From assembly GCA_026398545.1 (NCBI GenBank), contig JAPLSR010000075.1, positions 1-11,348 on the forward strand: DNA of 11,348 nucleotides. The letters are read 5' to 3'. The translations under genes and the position numbers were made by a program. The notes beneath the pieces were generated by a model. That model had not been told where the DNA came from. It searched no databases and worked only from the letters and a program-made list of their open reading frames with translations. The DNA is from Candidatus Sumerlaeota bacterium (lineage in GTDB: Bacteria > Sumerlaeota > Sumerlaeia > MWCT01). Below, piece by piece: positions 5,082 through 11,348 of this stretch (positions are counted from its first letter, which is position 1; every line of letters begins with the position of its first letter).

Positions 5082-6356
5082 ATGGTTTATGCAACGGATG
5101 TTTTTTATCTTCTCGCCGCCCCATTTTTTCTCCCTCCATATCTTTACAAGATAATCTTCAGGAAGAAATATCGCGAGAGCACAAGGGGGATGCTTGGGGT
5201 GGGGCTTGCCTCAAAGCCATGGCCTCATGATGCCCCGGGGCGGCGGCTCTGGCTGCATGCCGTCTCTGTGGGCGAGGTGGTGGCGGGCAAGGCGGTTCTT
5301 GCAGAATGGATAAAGATAGAGCCGGATACCCGCATTGTGGTCTCCACGGTCACGGAGACCGGTCAGAAAAAGGCGCGGGAGATGCTGAAAGAGGCGCGGG
5401 AGTTCATTTATTACCCCATCGATTTTTCGCCGGTGGTGAACCGTTTTCTCGCCTATTTTGACCCGAAGGTTTACATCTTCATGGAGACGGAGATATGGCC
5501 TAATTTTCTGCGCTCGGCTGGCGCGCGCGGAGTGAAAATATTCCTCGCCAACGGCAAACTATCAGAGCGCTCCTTTGCGCACTGGAGTAAGGTAAGGAGC
5601 CTTTTCAGAGGCACATTTGATGCCATCACCGCCGCATGCGTCCAGACGGAACGGGACAGGGAGAAATTCACCGCCCTCCTCGGACGCCCGGAGTGCATCT
5701 CTGTCACGGGGAACTGCAAATTCGACTCTTCCGGTTCCCCCATCACGGAAAAGGAACGGGCTGAACTTCTTGCGCGCCTGAAATTACCCCATAATGCGCC
5801 TGTCATTGTTGTGGGAAGCACACATTCAGGCGAGGAGGATATCATCCTGAACGCATGGGAGGTGGTGCGGCGGGAGAACCCGGATGTCAGACTTATCATT
5901 GCGCCCCGACATCCGGAACGCTTTGAGGGCGTGGCGCGTCAGCTTGCGGAGCGGGGAATCCGCTTCTCGCGATTCACCGAGCCAGTTGTGGAAAACCCTG
6001 AGGTCATCCTTGTGGACACTATCGGTGCGCTCGCCGGACTCTACGGATTGGGACAATTCGCCATTGTGGGGGGAAGCTTTGTCCCCGTCGGCGGACACAA
6101 CCTCCTTGAAGCAGCCGTGCACAGCATACCGGTGCTTTATGGTCCCCACATGCATAAACAGCCGGAGATTCTGAAAATCTTTCAGGAGGGCGGAGGGGGA
6201 ATCCAGGTGTCCGCAAAAGACCTCGCTTCCCAGATGGGACGCCTTCTCAGTGACGAGGACGAGCGGCGGCGTCTCGGGGAAACCGCCGCCCTGACGGCGC
6301 GTAAAAATTGTGGCAGCGCCGGACGCACTGTGGAATTCATCAGAAAATTTTTATAA
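5082..6356 (+). CDS. waaA: 3-deoxy-D-manno-octulosonic acid (Kdo) transferase
   Basis: WaaA (KdtA) transfers Kdo from CMP-Kdo to lipid A precursor on the inner face of the cytoplasmic membrane, an essential step of lipopolysaccharide synthesis. The 424 residues match the usual length. A hydrophobic N-terminal anchor (about 6-24) precedes LHAVSVGEV (58-66) with the catalytic Glu65, then METEIWPN (134-141). In the C-terminal Rossmann half lie GSTHSGEE (245-252), APRHPER (274-280) and GGSFVPVGGHNLLEAA (330-345). The ATG follows GAGG eight bases upstream. It is 44 bases after thpR. Whether the enzyme adds one or more Kdo units cannot be told from sequence. The gene shows the organism builds Kdo-containing lipopolysaccharide. 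Confidence 0.97.
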   Translation: MVYATDVFYLLAAPFFLPPYLYKIIFRKKYRESTRGMLGVGLASKPWPHDAPGRRLWLHAVSVGEVVAGKAVLAEWIKIEPDTRIVVSTVTETGQKKAREMLKEAREFIYYPIDFSPVVNRFLAYFDPKVYIFMETEIWPNFLRSAGARGVKIFLANGKLSERSFAHWSKVRSLFRGTFDAITAACVQTERDREKFTALLGRPECISVTGNCKFDSSGSPITEKERAELLARLKLPHNAPVIVVGSTHSGEEDIILNAWEVVRRENPDVRLIIAPRHPERFEGVARQLAERGIRFSRFTEPVVENPEVILVDTIGALAGLYGLGQFAIVGGSFVPVGGHNLLEAAVHSIPVLYGPHMHKQPEILKIFQEGGGGIQVSAKDLASQMGRLLSDEDERRRLGETAALTARKNCGSAGRTVEFIRKFL

Positions 6357-6381
6357 GTATACTTTTAATTTTGACATGATA

Positions 6382-6411
6382 TACAAGATTAACATGATTA
6401 TAACTCTTGTA
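6382..6411. repeat. Palindrome after waaA (TACAAGA/TCTTGTA) of degenerate repeat type
   Basis: The perfect seven-base arms TACAAGA (6382-6388) and TCTTGTA (6405-6411) surround a 16-base centre. Outside them GACATGATA (6373-6381) pairs imperfectly with AATCCTGTT (6412-6420). It lies 25 bases after the waaA stop, in an AT-rich 100-base gap. It may act as a 3' hairpin. There is no clear T-tract. Confidence 0.55.
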
Positions 6412-6456
6412 AATCCTGTTAAATTTTTAACCTCTCTGGTTTGGAGATTCTGAGCT

Positions 6457-7911
6457 ATGAGAATCGCTATTTTATATTCCAATACCGGATTCGCCCAACA
6501 CATCCGGTATGTGTTCACCTGGATGGCAGAAACTCTGGGAATTGAGTCCTGCCAATTCCTGAGCTATGCGAGCCTGCCTGAAGGCGCGCCTGATGCGGAT
6601 GTGCTTGTCTCCTATGGTCCTGAGCGACCCGCCGCATGTCCCACAAACATTCACATCAGTGAATCGGGTCTCTTCTGGGCGCACTATATGAAACCTCAAT
6701 CCCTGCCCTGCCTCCCCCTCGAACACTGGAACGAACTTCCTATCCTGTATGGCAAGAAACCTGAACCGGGCGACTGGGTGATGGAATCCGCCTCAGGCGG
6801 AAACGTCTCAATCACATCCCATATCGACCTTATCGCCGGCATCTTTTTCCTCCTGACCCGTTATGAGGAATTGCTCATCACGGAACGCGACAGATATAAG
6901 AGATTTCCCGCGGAGATGTCCCTTCTCACCCATGCACACCTCCTTGAGCGCCCGCTGTCGGATGAGTATGCAGACCTGTTTGCCTCGTGGCTCAAACGCC
7001 TCCTGCCTGAGTTTCATCCACGTGAGCCCTGGGGCGGACGCCCGTTCGCCCTGTATGTAACCCATGATGTGGATGCGCCGTGGAAATACACATGGCGGGG
7101 ACTTCCATCCGCAAAGGGGAATCTGGGGCGCGCTATTTCCTGCCTCCTTGGAATCTCTCAAGACCCATATTGGACATTTCCCGAACTCTTAAAACTGGAC
7201 CGGCAATTCGGTGTGCGGGCAGATTACTTTTTCATGAGCGGCGGCTCTCATCCCCTTGACCGGGGCTATGCCATCGGGAGCGCCCCCATCCGCCGCCTGC
7301 TCCGGGAACTCCGGGAAAATGGTTGCGGCATTGGCACCCATTTCAGCCTCTCCGCCCATCTCTCACTTTTCCGTGGGAAGAAAGCCCTCTCAGCCAGCGG
7401 AGCGTTTGCGCGGGAGCTGGCGCATTTCATCTCTGTTACGCGAAACGTCCCCATCGGGAGCCGACAGCATTATCTTGGCATTCGCGTGCCTGATACATGG
7501 AGGCAGTTAGAGGCGCTTGCCATTTCATTTGACACCACACTCGGCTTTGCGGAGTCTCCGGGGTTCCGGTGCGGGACATGCCGCCCATTCCATTGTTTTG
7601 ACGCCGAAAGGGGAAAACCTCTCTCTCTTGTGGAAATTCCTCTCACCGTCATGGACAGCACATTCATTCACTATCTCAGGACAAATCCGGAGGAGGCGCT
7701 TGAACGGATGCAGGCGTTACTCGCTCAGGTGGAACGGCACAGGGGCGTATTCTGCCTCCTCTGGCATCCATATATCCTGAGCGGCGAGGACTATCCCGGC
7801 TGGAAGGATGTCTATCGGAGATTTCTTGAAATGGCAGCGGAGAAAAATCCCCTTGCGGAAAATCCAATGGAGAGTTTAATAGGCGGGACGCAGACAAAAC
7901 AGGTCAAATAG
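6457..7911 (+). CDS. Polysaccharide deacetylase-family protein with N-terminal DUF7033-like domain
   Basis: This 484-residue protein appears cytosolic, with no signal peptide or membrane segment. The N-terminal part (1-190) contains FFLLTRYEE (130-138) and ERPLSDEYADLF (164-175), features I associate with DUF7033. From about 197 a carbohydrate esterase 4-like barrel follows. THDVDAP (202-208) stands for the TFDDG-type metal and base motif, H295 and H301 in THFSLSAH for the metal-binding histidines, RQHYL (336-340) for the arginine motif, and LLWHPY (434-439) for the last catalytic histidine. The substrate is unknown. Cytosolic members next to envelope genes often act on glycan precursors, which fits waaA upstream. 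A modest ribosome binding site (GGAG, ten bases before the ATG) is present. The 100-base gap with a palindrome suggests partly separate transcription from waaA. Confidence 0.82.
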   Translation: MRIAILYSNTGFAQHIRYVFTWMAETLGIESCQFLSYASLPEGAPDADVLVSYGPERPAACPTNIHISESGLFWAHYMKPQSLPCLPLEHWNELPILYGKKPEPGDWVMESASGGNVSITSHIDLIAGIFFLLTRYEELLITERDRYKRFPAEMSLLTHAHLLERPLSDEYADLFASWLKRLLPEFHPREPWGGRPFALYVTHDVDAPWKYTWRGLPSAKGNLGRAISCLLGISQDPYWTFPELLKLDRQFGVRADYFFMSGGSHPLDRGYAIGSAPIRRLLRELRENGCGIGTHFSLSAHLSLFRGKKALSASGAFARELAHFISVTRNVPIGSRQHYLGIRVPDTWRQLEALAISFDTTLGFAESPGFRCGTCRPFHCFDAERGKPLSLVEIPLTVMDSTFIHYLRTNPEEALERMQALLAQVERHRGVFCLLWHPYILSGEDYPGWKDVYRRFLEMAAEKNPLAENPMESLIGGTQTKQVK

Positions 7912-7955
7912 TTCGGGGATAATGGCGGTTAGAGATTAAACGGCATTGCGCCTGA

Positions 7956-8243
7956 TTATTCTTCCTCCTCGTCTTCCTCCTCTTCCCTCTCCGGCTCGTC
8001 CTTTTTTTCCTGTTCCAGAGAGGCAATGACCTCAAAGGCGGTCTGGCGGTCCGATTCAAGGACATAAATATCCGCATATCCTTTGGCTGGCACAAAGATG
8101 TCATCATATGCGCCACACACATAAGGCATCTCAAGGCAATCAATGCCAGCCTCTTTCAGCGCCTTCCTGACAAAGGTGAGTTCAACAAGGTCTTTTGCGG
8201 TGCAGAGCTTTACCGTTTTTTCATTGCGCCGATTTTCGTCCAT
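7956..8243 (-). CDS. DUF2007-like small protein with acidic C-terminal tail
   Basis: This 95-residue protein has the beta-alpha-beta layout of DUF2007 (putative signal-transducing) proteins: VKLCTAKDLVELTFVRKALKEAGI (11-34) as first strand and helix, then YADIYVLESDRQTAFEVIASL (56-76). The last 14 residues are almost all Asp/Glu. No enzymatic motif is seen. The family's function is not established. ATG 8243 has AAGGA nine bases upstream. The gene is convergent with the deacetylase gene (44-base gap) and divergent from the PTS EIIA gene. Its leader contains a terminator-like hairpin. Confidence 0.72.
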   Translation of the reverse strand: MDENRRNEKTVKLCTAKDLVELTFVRKALKEAGIDCLEMPYVCGAYDDIFVPAKGYADIYVLESDRQTAFEVIASLEQEKKDEPEREEEEDEEEE

Positions 8244-8276
8244 GTCTCCCTTTCCTTCTTTTCAAGACTCTTAAGG

Positions 8277-8302
8277 GAAAAAAGACCTGAGGGGGCGGTC
8301 TT
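8277..8302 (-). terminator. Terminator-like hairpin in the leader of the DUF2007-like gene
   Basis: On the minus strand AAGACC (8297-8302) and GGTCTT (8282-8287) form a six-base-pair stem with a nine-base loop and run into a stretch of T (8278-8283 and the stem end). It lies 34 bases before the start codon. No minus-strand gene is visible upstream in the window, so it is better explained as a leader attenuator than as the end of another gene. The stem is short. Confidence 0.45.
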
Positions 8303-8323
8303 GTAAAGGGTTATTTTTGAGTA

Positions 8324-8352
8324 TTGACGCCGTTCAGCCATAAGTGTAACAT
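8324..8352 (+). promoter_or_regulatory. Possible sigma-70-type promoter for the PTS EIIA gene
   Basis: TTGACG (8324-8329) and TAACAT (8347-8352) are 17 bases apart on the plus strand, about 42 bases before the GTG start. The position in a divergent intergenic region supports it. The evidence is consensus only. Confidence 0.42.
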
Positions 8353-8393
8353 TTCTTATTATAGTCGGGTGAAAACGGGAAGGTGAAAAGTCC

Positions 8394-8855
8394 GTGAAAC
8401 TCTTGAGTGACCTTCTGGAGAAGGGCGCCATACTATGTCCTCTTGACGAGGTGGAGAAATGGGCGGCGATTGAGAGGTGTGTGCGGACGCTGCCGCAGGT
8501 GGCTTCGAAAGTGGTCAGTTATGATGATGCCATGACCGCCATAAGGCAACGCGAGGCGCAGGAGCAATCCACCATGCTTGGTAATGGCGTTGCCATCCCG
8601 CATGGCATCCTGCCCGACCCGGCGCCGCTTGTGGGCGCGCTCGGTGTGTCGCATACAGGGGTCACATATGATGTGGGTGGGAAAAAGGCAACCCTGCTCT
8701 TTATCATCCTCGGTTCCCGTTCTGTTCGGAAAGATTATCTTGGAGTTCTGGCGCAGATTGCGCGGCTCTTCAGGAGCAAAGACCTCCGTGGGAAGGTCAT
8801 ACAGGCAAAGACCCCCGAAGAGGCGCTGGCGATTATCCGCGAGGCGGAGAAATAA
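8394..8855 (+). CDS. PTS EIIA domain protein (fructose/nitrogen type, PtsN-like)
   Basis: This 153-residue cytosolic phosphocarrier domain of the PTS EIIA type 2 family is of normal length. The phosphorylated histidine is His70 in GNGVAIPHG (63-71). LLFIILGS (101-108) and YLGVLAQIARLF (115-126) match the later strand and helix of the fold. No EIIB or EIIC transporter gene is near, so a regulatory PtsN-like role or a role with distant partners is more likely than direct sugar uptake. The start is GTG 8394, with AAGG ten bases upstream. A run of same-strand genes follows (larA-like after 88 bases). Confidence 0.9.
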   Translation: MKLLSDLLEKGAILCPLDEVEKWAAIERCVRTLPQVASKVVSYDDAMTAIRQREAQEQSTMLGNGVAIPHGILPDPAPLVGALGVSHTGVTYDVGGKKATLLFIILGSRSVRKDYLGVLAQIARLFRSKDLRGKVIQAKTPEEALAIIREAEK

Positions 8856-8906
8856 TATTCACCCCCACTGCTGGATAAAATCAAAAGTATGACTCCGGGT
8901 AAAATT

Positions 8907-8931
8907 AAGTGATTTTTACAGCGCATCACTT
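8907..8931. promoter_or_regulatory. Dyad AAGTGAT-N11-ATCACTT before the larA-like gene
   Basis: A perfect seven-base inverted repeat lies at 8907-8913 and 8925-8931, ending 12 bases before the ATG at 8944. It could be an operator or an mRNA hairpin next to a weak ribosome binding region. It is not followed by a T-tract, so not a terminator. Confidence 0.45.
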
Positions 8932-8943
8932 TGAGAATGAATA

Positions 8944-10194
8944 ATGGATATTTGCGTTCCTTATGGTCAGGAAGAAATTATGGCAAGGGTGACGGATAAC
9001 CGCATAGCCGGCATTATCCATCCCAATCCGGTGGAATGCGGGGATGAAGGGGAGACGCTTCGCTCCGCCCTCGCTCATCCTCAGGACAGTCCAACATTTT
9101 CAGAATTCCTGGCGGGAAAGGGCAAAACGCTCTTCATCGTGAATGACGGCACCCGCCCCACGCCCACATCCAAAGTACTGAACATCATCTGGGATGACAT
9201 CAGAGACGGGAATTGCGACTTCATCATCGCCACGGGCGCGCACCGGGCGCCCACGGAGGAGGAGTTCCGGTTCATTTTTGGAAAATACCTTGAGCCTCTC
9301 CGCCGGAAGAATCGGATTTTCGTCCATGACGCAAAAAAGGCGGACGAGATGGAGTTCATCGGGACATCCTCGAACGGGACGGAGATGCGGGTGAACAAAC
9401 GGGCGCTGGAGGCGGAGCGCATTGTAATCATCGGCTCCGTTGAACCGCACTACTTTGCGGGATACACCGGCGGGCGGAAGTCCTTCCTGCCGGGTCTCGC
9501 CTCCTATGAGACCATCACCATGAACCACAAATACGCGCTGCGTCCCGAGGCGAAAGCCCTGGCGCTGAAAGGCAATCCGGTGCACGAGGACATGATTGAC
9601 GCGCTCAAAACTCTTAAGGACAAAAAGATATTTTCCATTCAGACCGTGCTGGACAGCGAGCGGAGGATTTACGCCGCCACCGCGGGGAACATCATAACCT
9701 CGATGGATGCGGCTGTGGAGGCGGCAAATCGTGTGTTCGTGGTGGACATCCCCCGCAAGGAGGATATCGTGGTCACCGTTGCGCCTTATCCGATGGATGT
9801 GGATCTATACCAGTCCCAAAAGGCTTTGGATAATGGAAAACTGGCGTTGAGGGAGGGCGGGATACTGATTCTGGTTTCCAAGTGCCGCACGGGAATCGGT
9901 GATGACGCCTTCTATCAATTGCTTTCCTCATGCGCCTCGCCGCGGGAGGTGATGGCGAAGATCGAGGGCGAGTATAAACTCGGCTGGCACAAGGCGGCAA
10001 AGATGGCGGAGATAGGGCTCTGGGCTGAGGTCTGGGCGGTGACCGACCTCGCGCCTGATGTCCTTCAGAAAATCTTCATCCGCCCCTTTTCAAGTCTTCA
10101 GGGCGCCCTCGACGCCGCCCTTGAGTCAAAAGGCACTGGCGCGCGGGCGCTGTTTCTCATGGATGGCAGCCTCACGGTGCCAAATATAACATAG
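8944..10194 (+). CDS. larA: LarA-family nickel-pincer lactate racemase or related 2-hydroxyacid racemase/epimerase
   Basis: This 416-residue cytosolic enzyme is of normal length. LarA interconverts D- and L-lactate by hydride transfer to a nickel-pincer nucleotide. All key residues can be placed: NDGTRPTP (67-74) with Asp68 and Arg71, catalytic His100 in GAHRAPTEEE, catalytic His169 in EPHYFAGYTGGRKS, cofactor-linked Lys179 (GRK), nickel ligand His195 in TMNHKYA, and YQSQKA (290-295). The N-terminal DICVPYG strand supports ATG 8944, although the ribosome binding site is weak. A better site precedes ATG 8980, but that start would remove the conserved strand. The following FAD oxidase fits a lactate or 2-hydroxyacid pathway. 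Homologues act on other 2-hydroxy acids, so the substrate is uncertain. Cofactor genes larB, larC and larE are not in the window. Confidence 0.9.
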   Translation: MDICVPYGQEEIMARVTDNRIAGIIHPNPVECGDEGETLRSALAHPQDSPTFSEFLAGKGKTLFIVNDGTRPTPTSKVLNIIWDDIRDGNCDFIIATGAHRAPTEEEFRFIFGKYLEPLRRKNRIFVHDAKKADEMEFIGTSSNGTEMRVNKRALEAERIVIIGSVEPHYFAGYTGGRKSFLPGLASYETITMNHKYALRPEAKALALKGNPVHEDMIDALKTLKDKKIFSIQTVLDSERRIYAATAGNIITSMDAAVEAANRVFVVDIPRKEDIVVTVAPYPMDVDLYQSQKALDNGKLALREGGILILVSKCRTGIGDDAFYQLLSSCASPREVMAKIEGEYKLGWHKAAKMAEIGLWAEVWAVTDLAPDVLQKIFIRPFSSLQGALDAALESKGTGARALFLMDGSLTVPNIT

Positions 10195-10278
10195 AAACTG
10201 ACTAATAGGTAACGGATGGATAAAGCAATCTTCTTTATATGATAAGTATAGCCAATGTGTGCATTCATGGGGGTTGTT

Positions 10279-11348
10279 ATGAAGATTATTGAAAAACGGG
10301 CGGGGACGGAAAGCATCAGCGCTATACGGGAGATTGTGGGCGCAGAGCATGTCAGGACTTCTAAAGCCGACTTGTATGTGTATGGGTTTGATGCCGGCAT
10401 GCACCGAAGTATCCCGGATGCCGTGGTCCGACCCGAAACGCCGGAACAGATTTCCCGGATTGTAAAACTTGCCAATGAGCACGATTTCGCCATCGTCCCG
10501 CGCGGGGCGGGCACGGCGCTTTGCGGTCACAGCATCCCCATTGCGGGCGGCATTGTCCTCGACCTCCAGGGCATGAACAGAATTAAAGAGATTAATCCCG
10601 GCGATCTGCTCTGCGTAGTTGAGCCGGGTGTCATATGCGATAACCTGAACGAGGCGCTGAAAAATTACCGCTTCTTTATCCCCGGTCCGGCAAGCAGCGA
10701 GGCGGCGACCATCGGGGGCATGGTGGCGACCAATGCCTCCGGCGACAAGGCGCTCAAATACGGTGCCACGCGGGATTATGTCCTCGGTATGCAGGTCGTC
10801 ATGCCCACGGGCGAAATCGTCCGTTACGGCACCCGAACGCTGAAAAATGCCAGTGGCTACCAGATGGAAAAACTCCTTGTGGGCATGGAAGGCACGCTGG
10901 GAATCATCACTGAAATCACGCTGAAACTTGCCCCGCTTCCCGAAAAAACGGCGGTCTGCACGGCGGCGTTCCGTGAACTGGTGGAAGCCGGCCAGACCGT
11001 GGCGGATATCATCGCCGTGCCGATATTTCCGGCGCAACTGGAACTCATGAGCGACATCTGCGTCAAGGCGGTGAACAAAGCCACGGGGCTGGGATTGCCG
11101 GAGTGCGGCGGCTTTCTCCTGATCGCCTGCGACGGGCATCCCGAGGCGGTAAAGGATGAAATCAGGAAGGTGCGGGAAATCTGCGAGAAAAACGGCGCCT
11201 TCTTCATGGATTACACCGAAGACCCTGAGCGCATCGAGGATTTGTGGAAGGGGCGCAAACAGATGCTTGCCTCGCTTTCCATTCTGAAGCCGGAATTTGC
11301 CACGATCATGCTGGCGGACGACATGGCTGTGCCAATCTCAAAAGTCCC
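10279..11348 (+). CDS. FAD-linked oxidase, GlcD / D-lactate dehydrogenase type, 3' end missing
   Basis: This flavoprotein oxidises a 2-hydroxy acid (D-lactate, glycolate or similar) to the keto acid. The 356 visible codons cover the FAD-binding domain: PRGAGTALCGHSIPIAGGIV is the pyrophosphate-binding loop region, PGPASSEAATIGGMVATNAS and KYGATRDYVLG follow, then GMEGTLGIITEITLKL closes the domain. The FAD-oxidase C-terminal domain follows and is cut by the window end. GlcD-type proteins are about 460-500 residues, while fused dehydrogenase/ferredoxin forms are much longer, so the true end is unknown. ATG 10279 is preferred because GGGGG lies five bases upstream. ATG 10267 has no such site. 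The gene follows the larA-like gene by 84 bases. Acceptor of electrons is unknown. Confidence 0.9.
   Translation, partial: MKIIEKRAGTESISAIREIVGAEHVRTSKADLYVYGFDAGMHRSIPDAVVRPETPEQISRIVKLANEHDFAIVPRGAGTALCGHSIPIAGGIVLDLQGMNRIKEINPGDLLCVVEPGVICDNLNEALKNYRFFIPGPASSEAATIGGMVATNASGDKALKYGATRDYVLGMQVVMPTGEIVRYGTRTLKNASGYQMEKLLVGMEGTLGIITEITLKLAPLPEKTAVCTAAFRELVEAGQTVADIIAVPIFPAQLELMSDICVKAVNKATGLGLPECGGFLLIACDGHPEAVKDEIRKVREICEKNGAFFMDYTEDPERIEDLWKGRKQMLASLSILKPEFATIMLADDMAVPISKV

Noticed and set aside
6371..6406. TTGACA upstream of the deacetylase gene as a promoter
   Set aside because: The best -10-like sequence (TATAAC) is 23-24 bases away, too far, and the TTGACA lies inside the degenerate palindrome.
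10126..11139. A long minus-strand open frame (337 codons) opposite the FAD oxidase
   Set aside because: It is antisense to a clearly recognisable FAD-linked oxidase, its translation has no recognisable family and unusual composition (rich in His, Arg and Phe), and the GC-rich codon positions explain the open frame.

Overview
The window looks like chromosome of a diderm (Gram-negative-type) bacterium that uses the standard genetic code: TAA, TAG and TGA all end recognisable genes. The Kdo transferase gene waaA implies lipopolysaccharide. Base composition is moderately GC-rich and gene starts are a mix of ATG and GTG. Several families of degenerate palindromic repeats between genes suggest an environmental, poorly sampled lineage. 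The sequence alone does not allow a phylum to be named.

Left part (1-4288, all genes on the minus strand). In transcription order these are: a tRNA-Leu(CAG) with a strong intrinsic terminator; a promoter; a MinD/FlhG-type ATPase with an N-terminal MerR-like helix-turn-helix; an ExeA/GspA-type AAA ATPase; a 469-base gene-poor stretch; a class I SAM methyltransferase; and the 5' part of an oligopeptide/dipeptide (DppD/OppD-type) ABC ATPase that leaves the window in its signature motif. A 67-base palindromic repeat occurs twice in inverted orientation around the ExeA-like gene (65 of 67 bases identical). A 34-base internally deleted copy lies between the tRNA and the MerR-MinD gene.

Middle part (4453-7911, plus strand). 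thpR (RNA 2',3'-cyclic phosphodiesterase), waaA (Kdo transferase) and a DUF7033/polysaccharide-deacetylase protein follow each other. The last two point to envelope glycan work. A degenerate palindrome separates waaA from the deacetylase gene.

Right part (7956-11348). A small minus-strand DUF2007-like gene with an acidic tail is divergent from a plus-strand series: a PTS EIIA-type protein, a LarA-family nickel-pincer racemase, and a GlcD/D-lactate-dehydrogenase-type FAD oxidase cut by the window end. LarA plus the FAD oxidase suggests interconversion and oxidation of lactate or another 2-hydroxy acid.

The most unusual items are the MerR-MinD/FlhG fusion next to a stand-alone ExeA-type ATPase, and the repeat family that forms the leader of that ATPase gene. 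I saw no CRISPR array, no transposase, no rRNA and no recognisable defence system.
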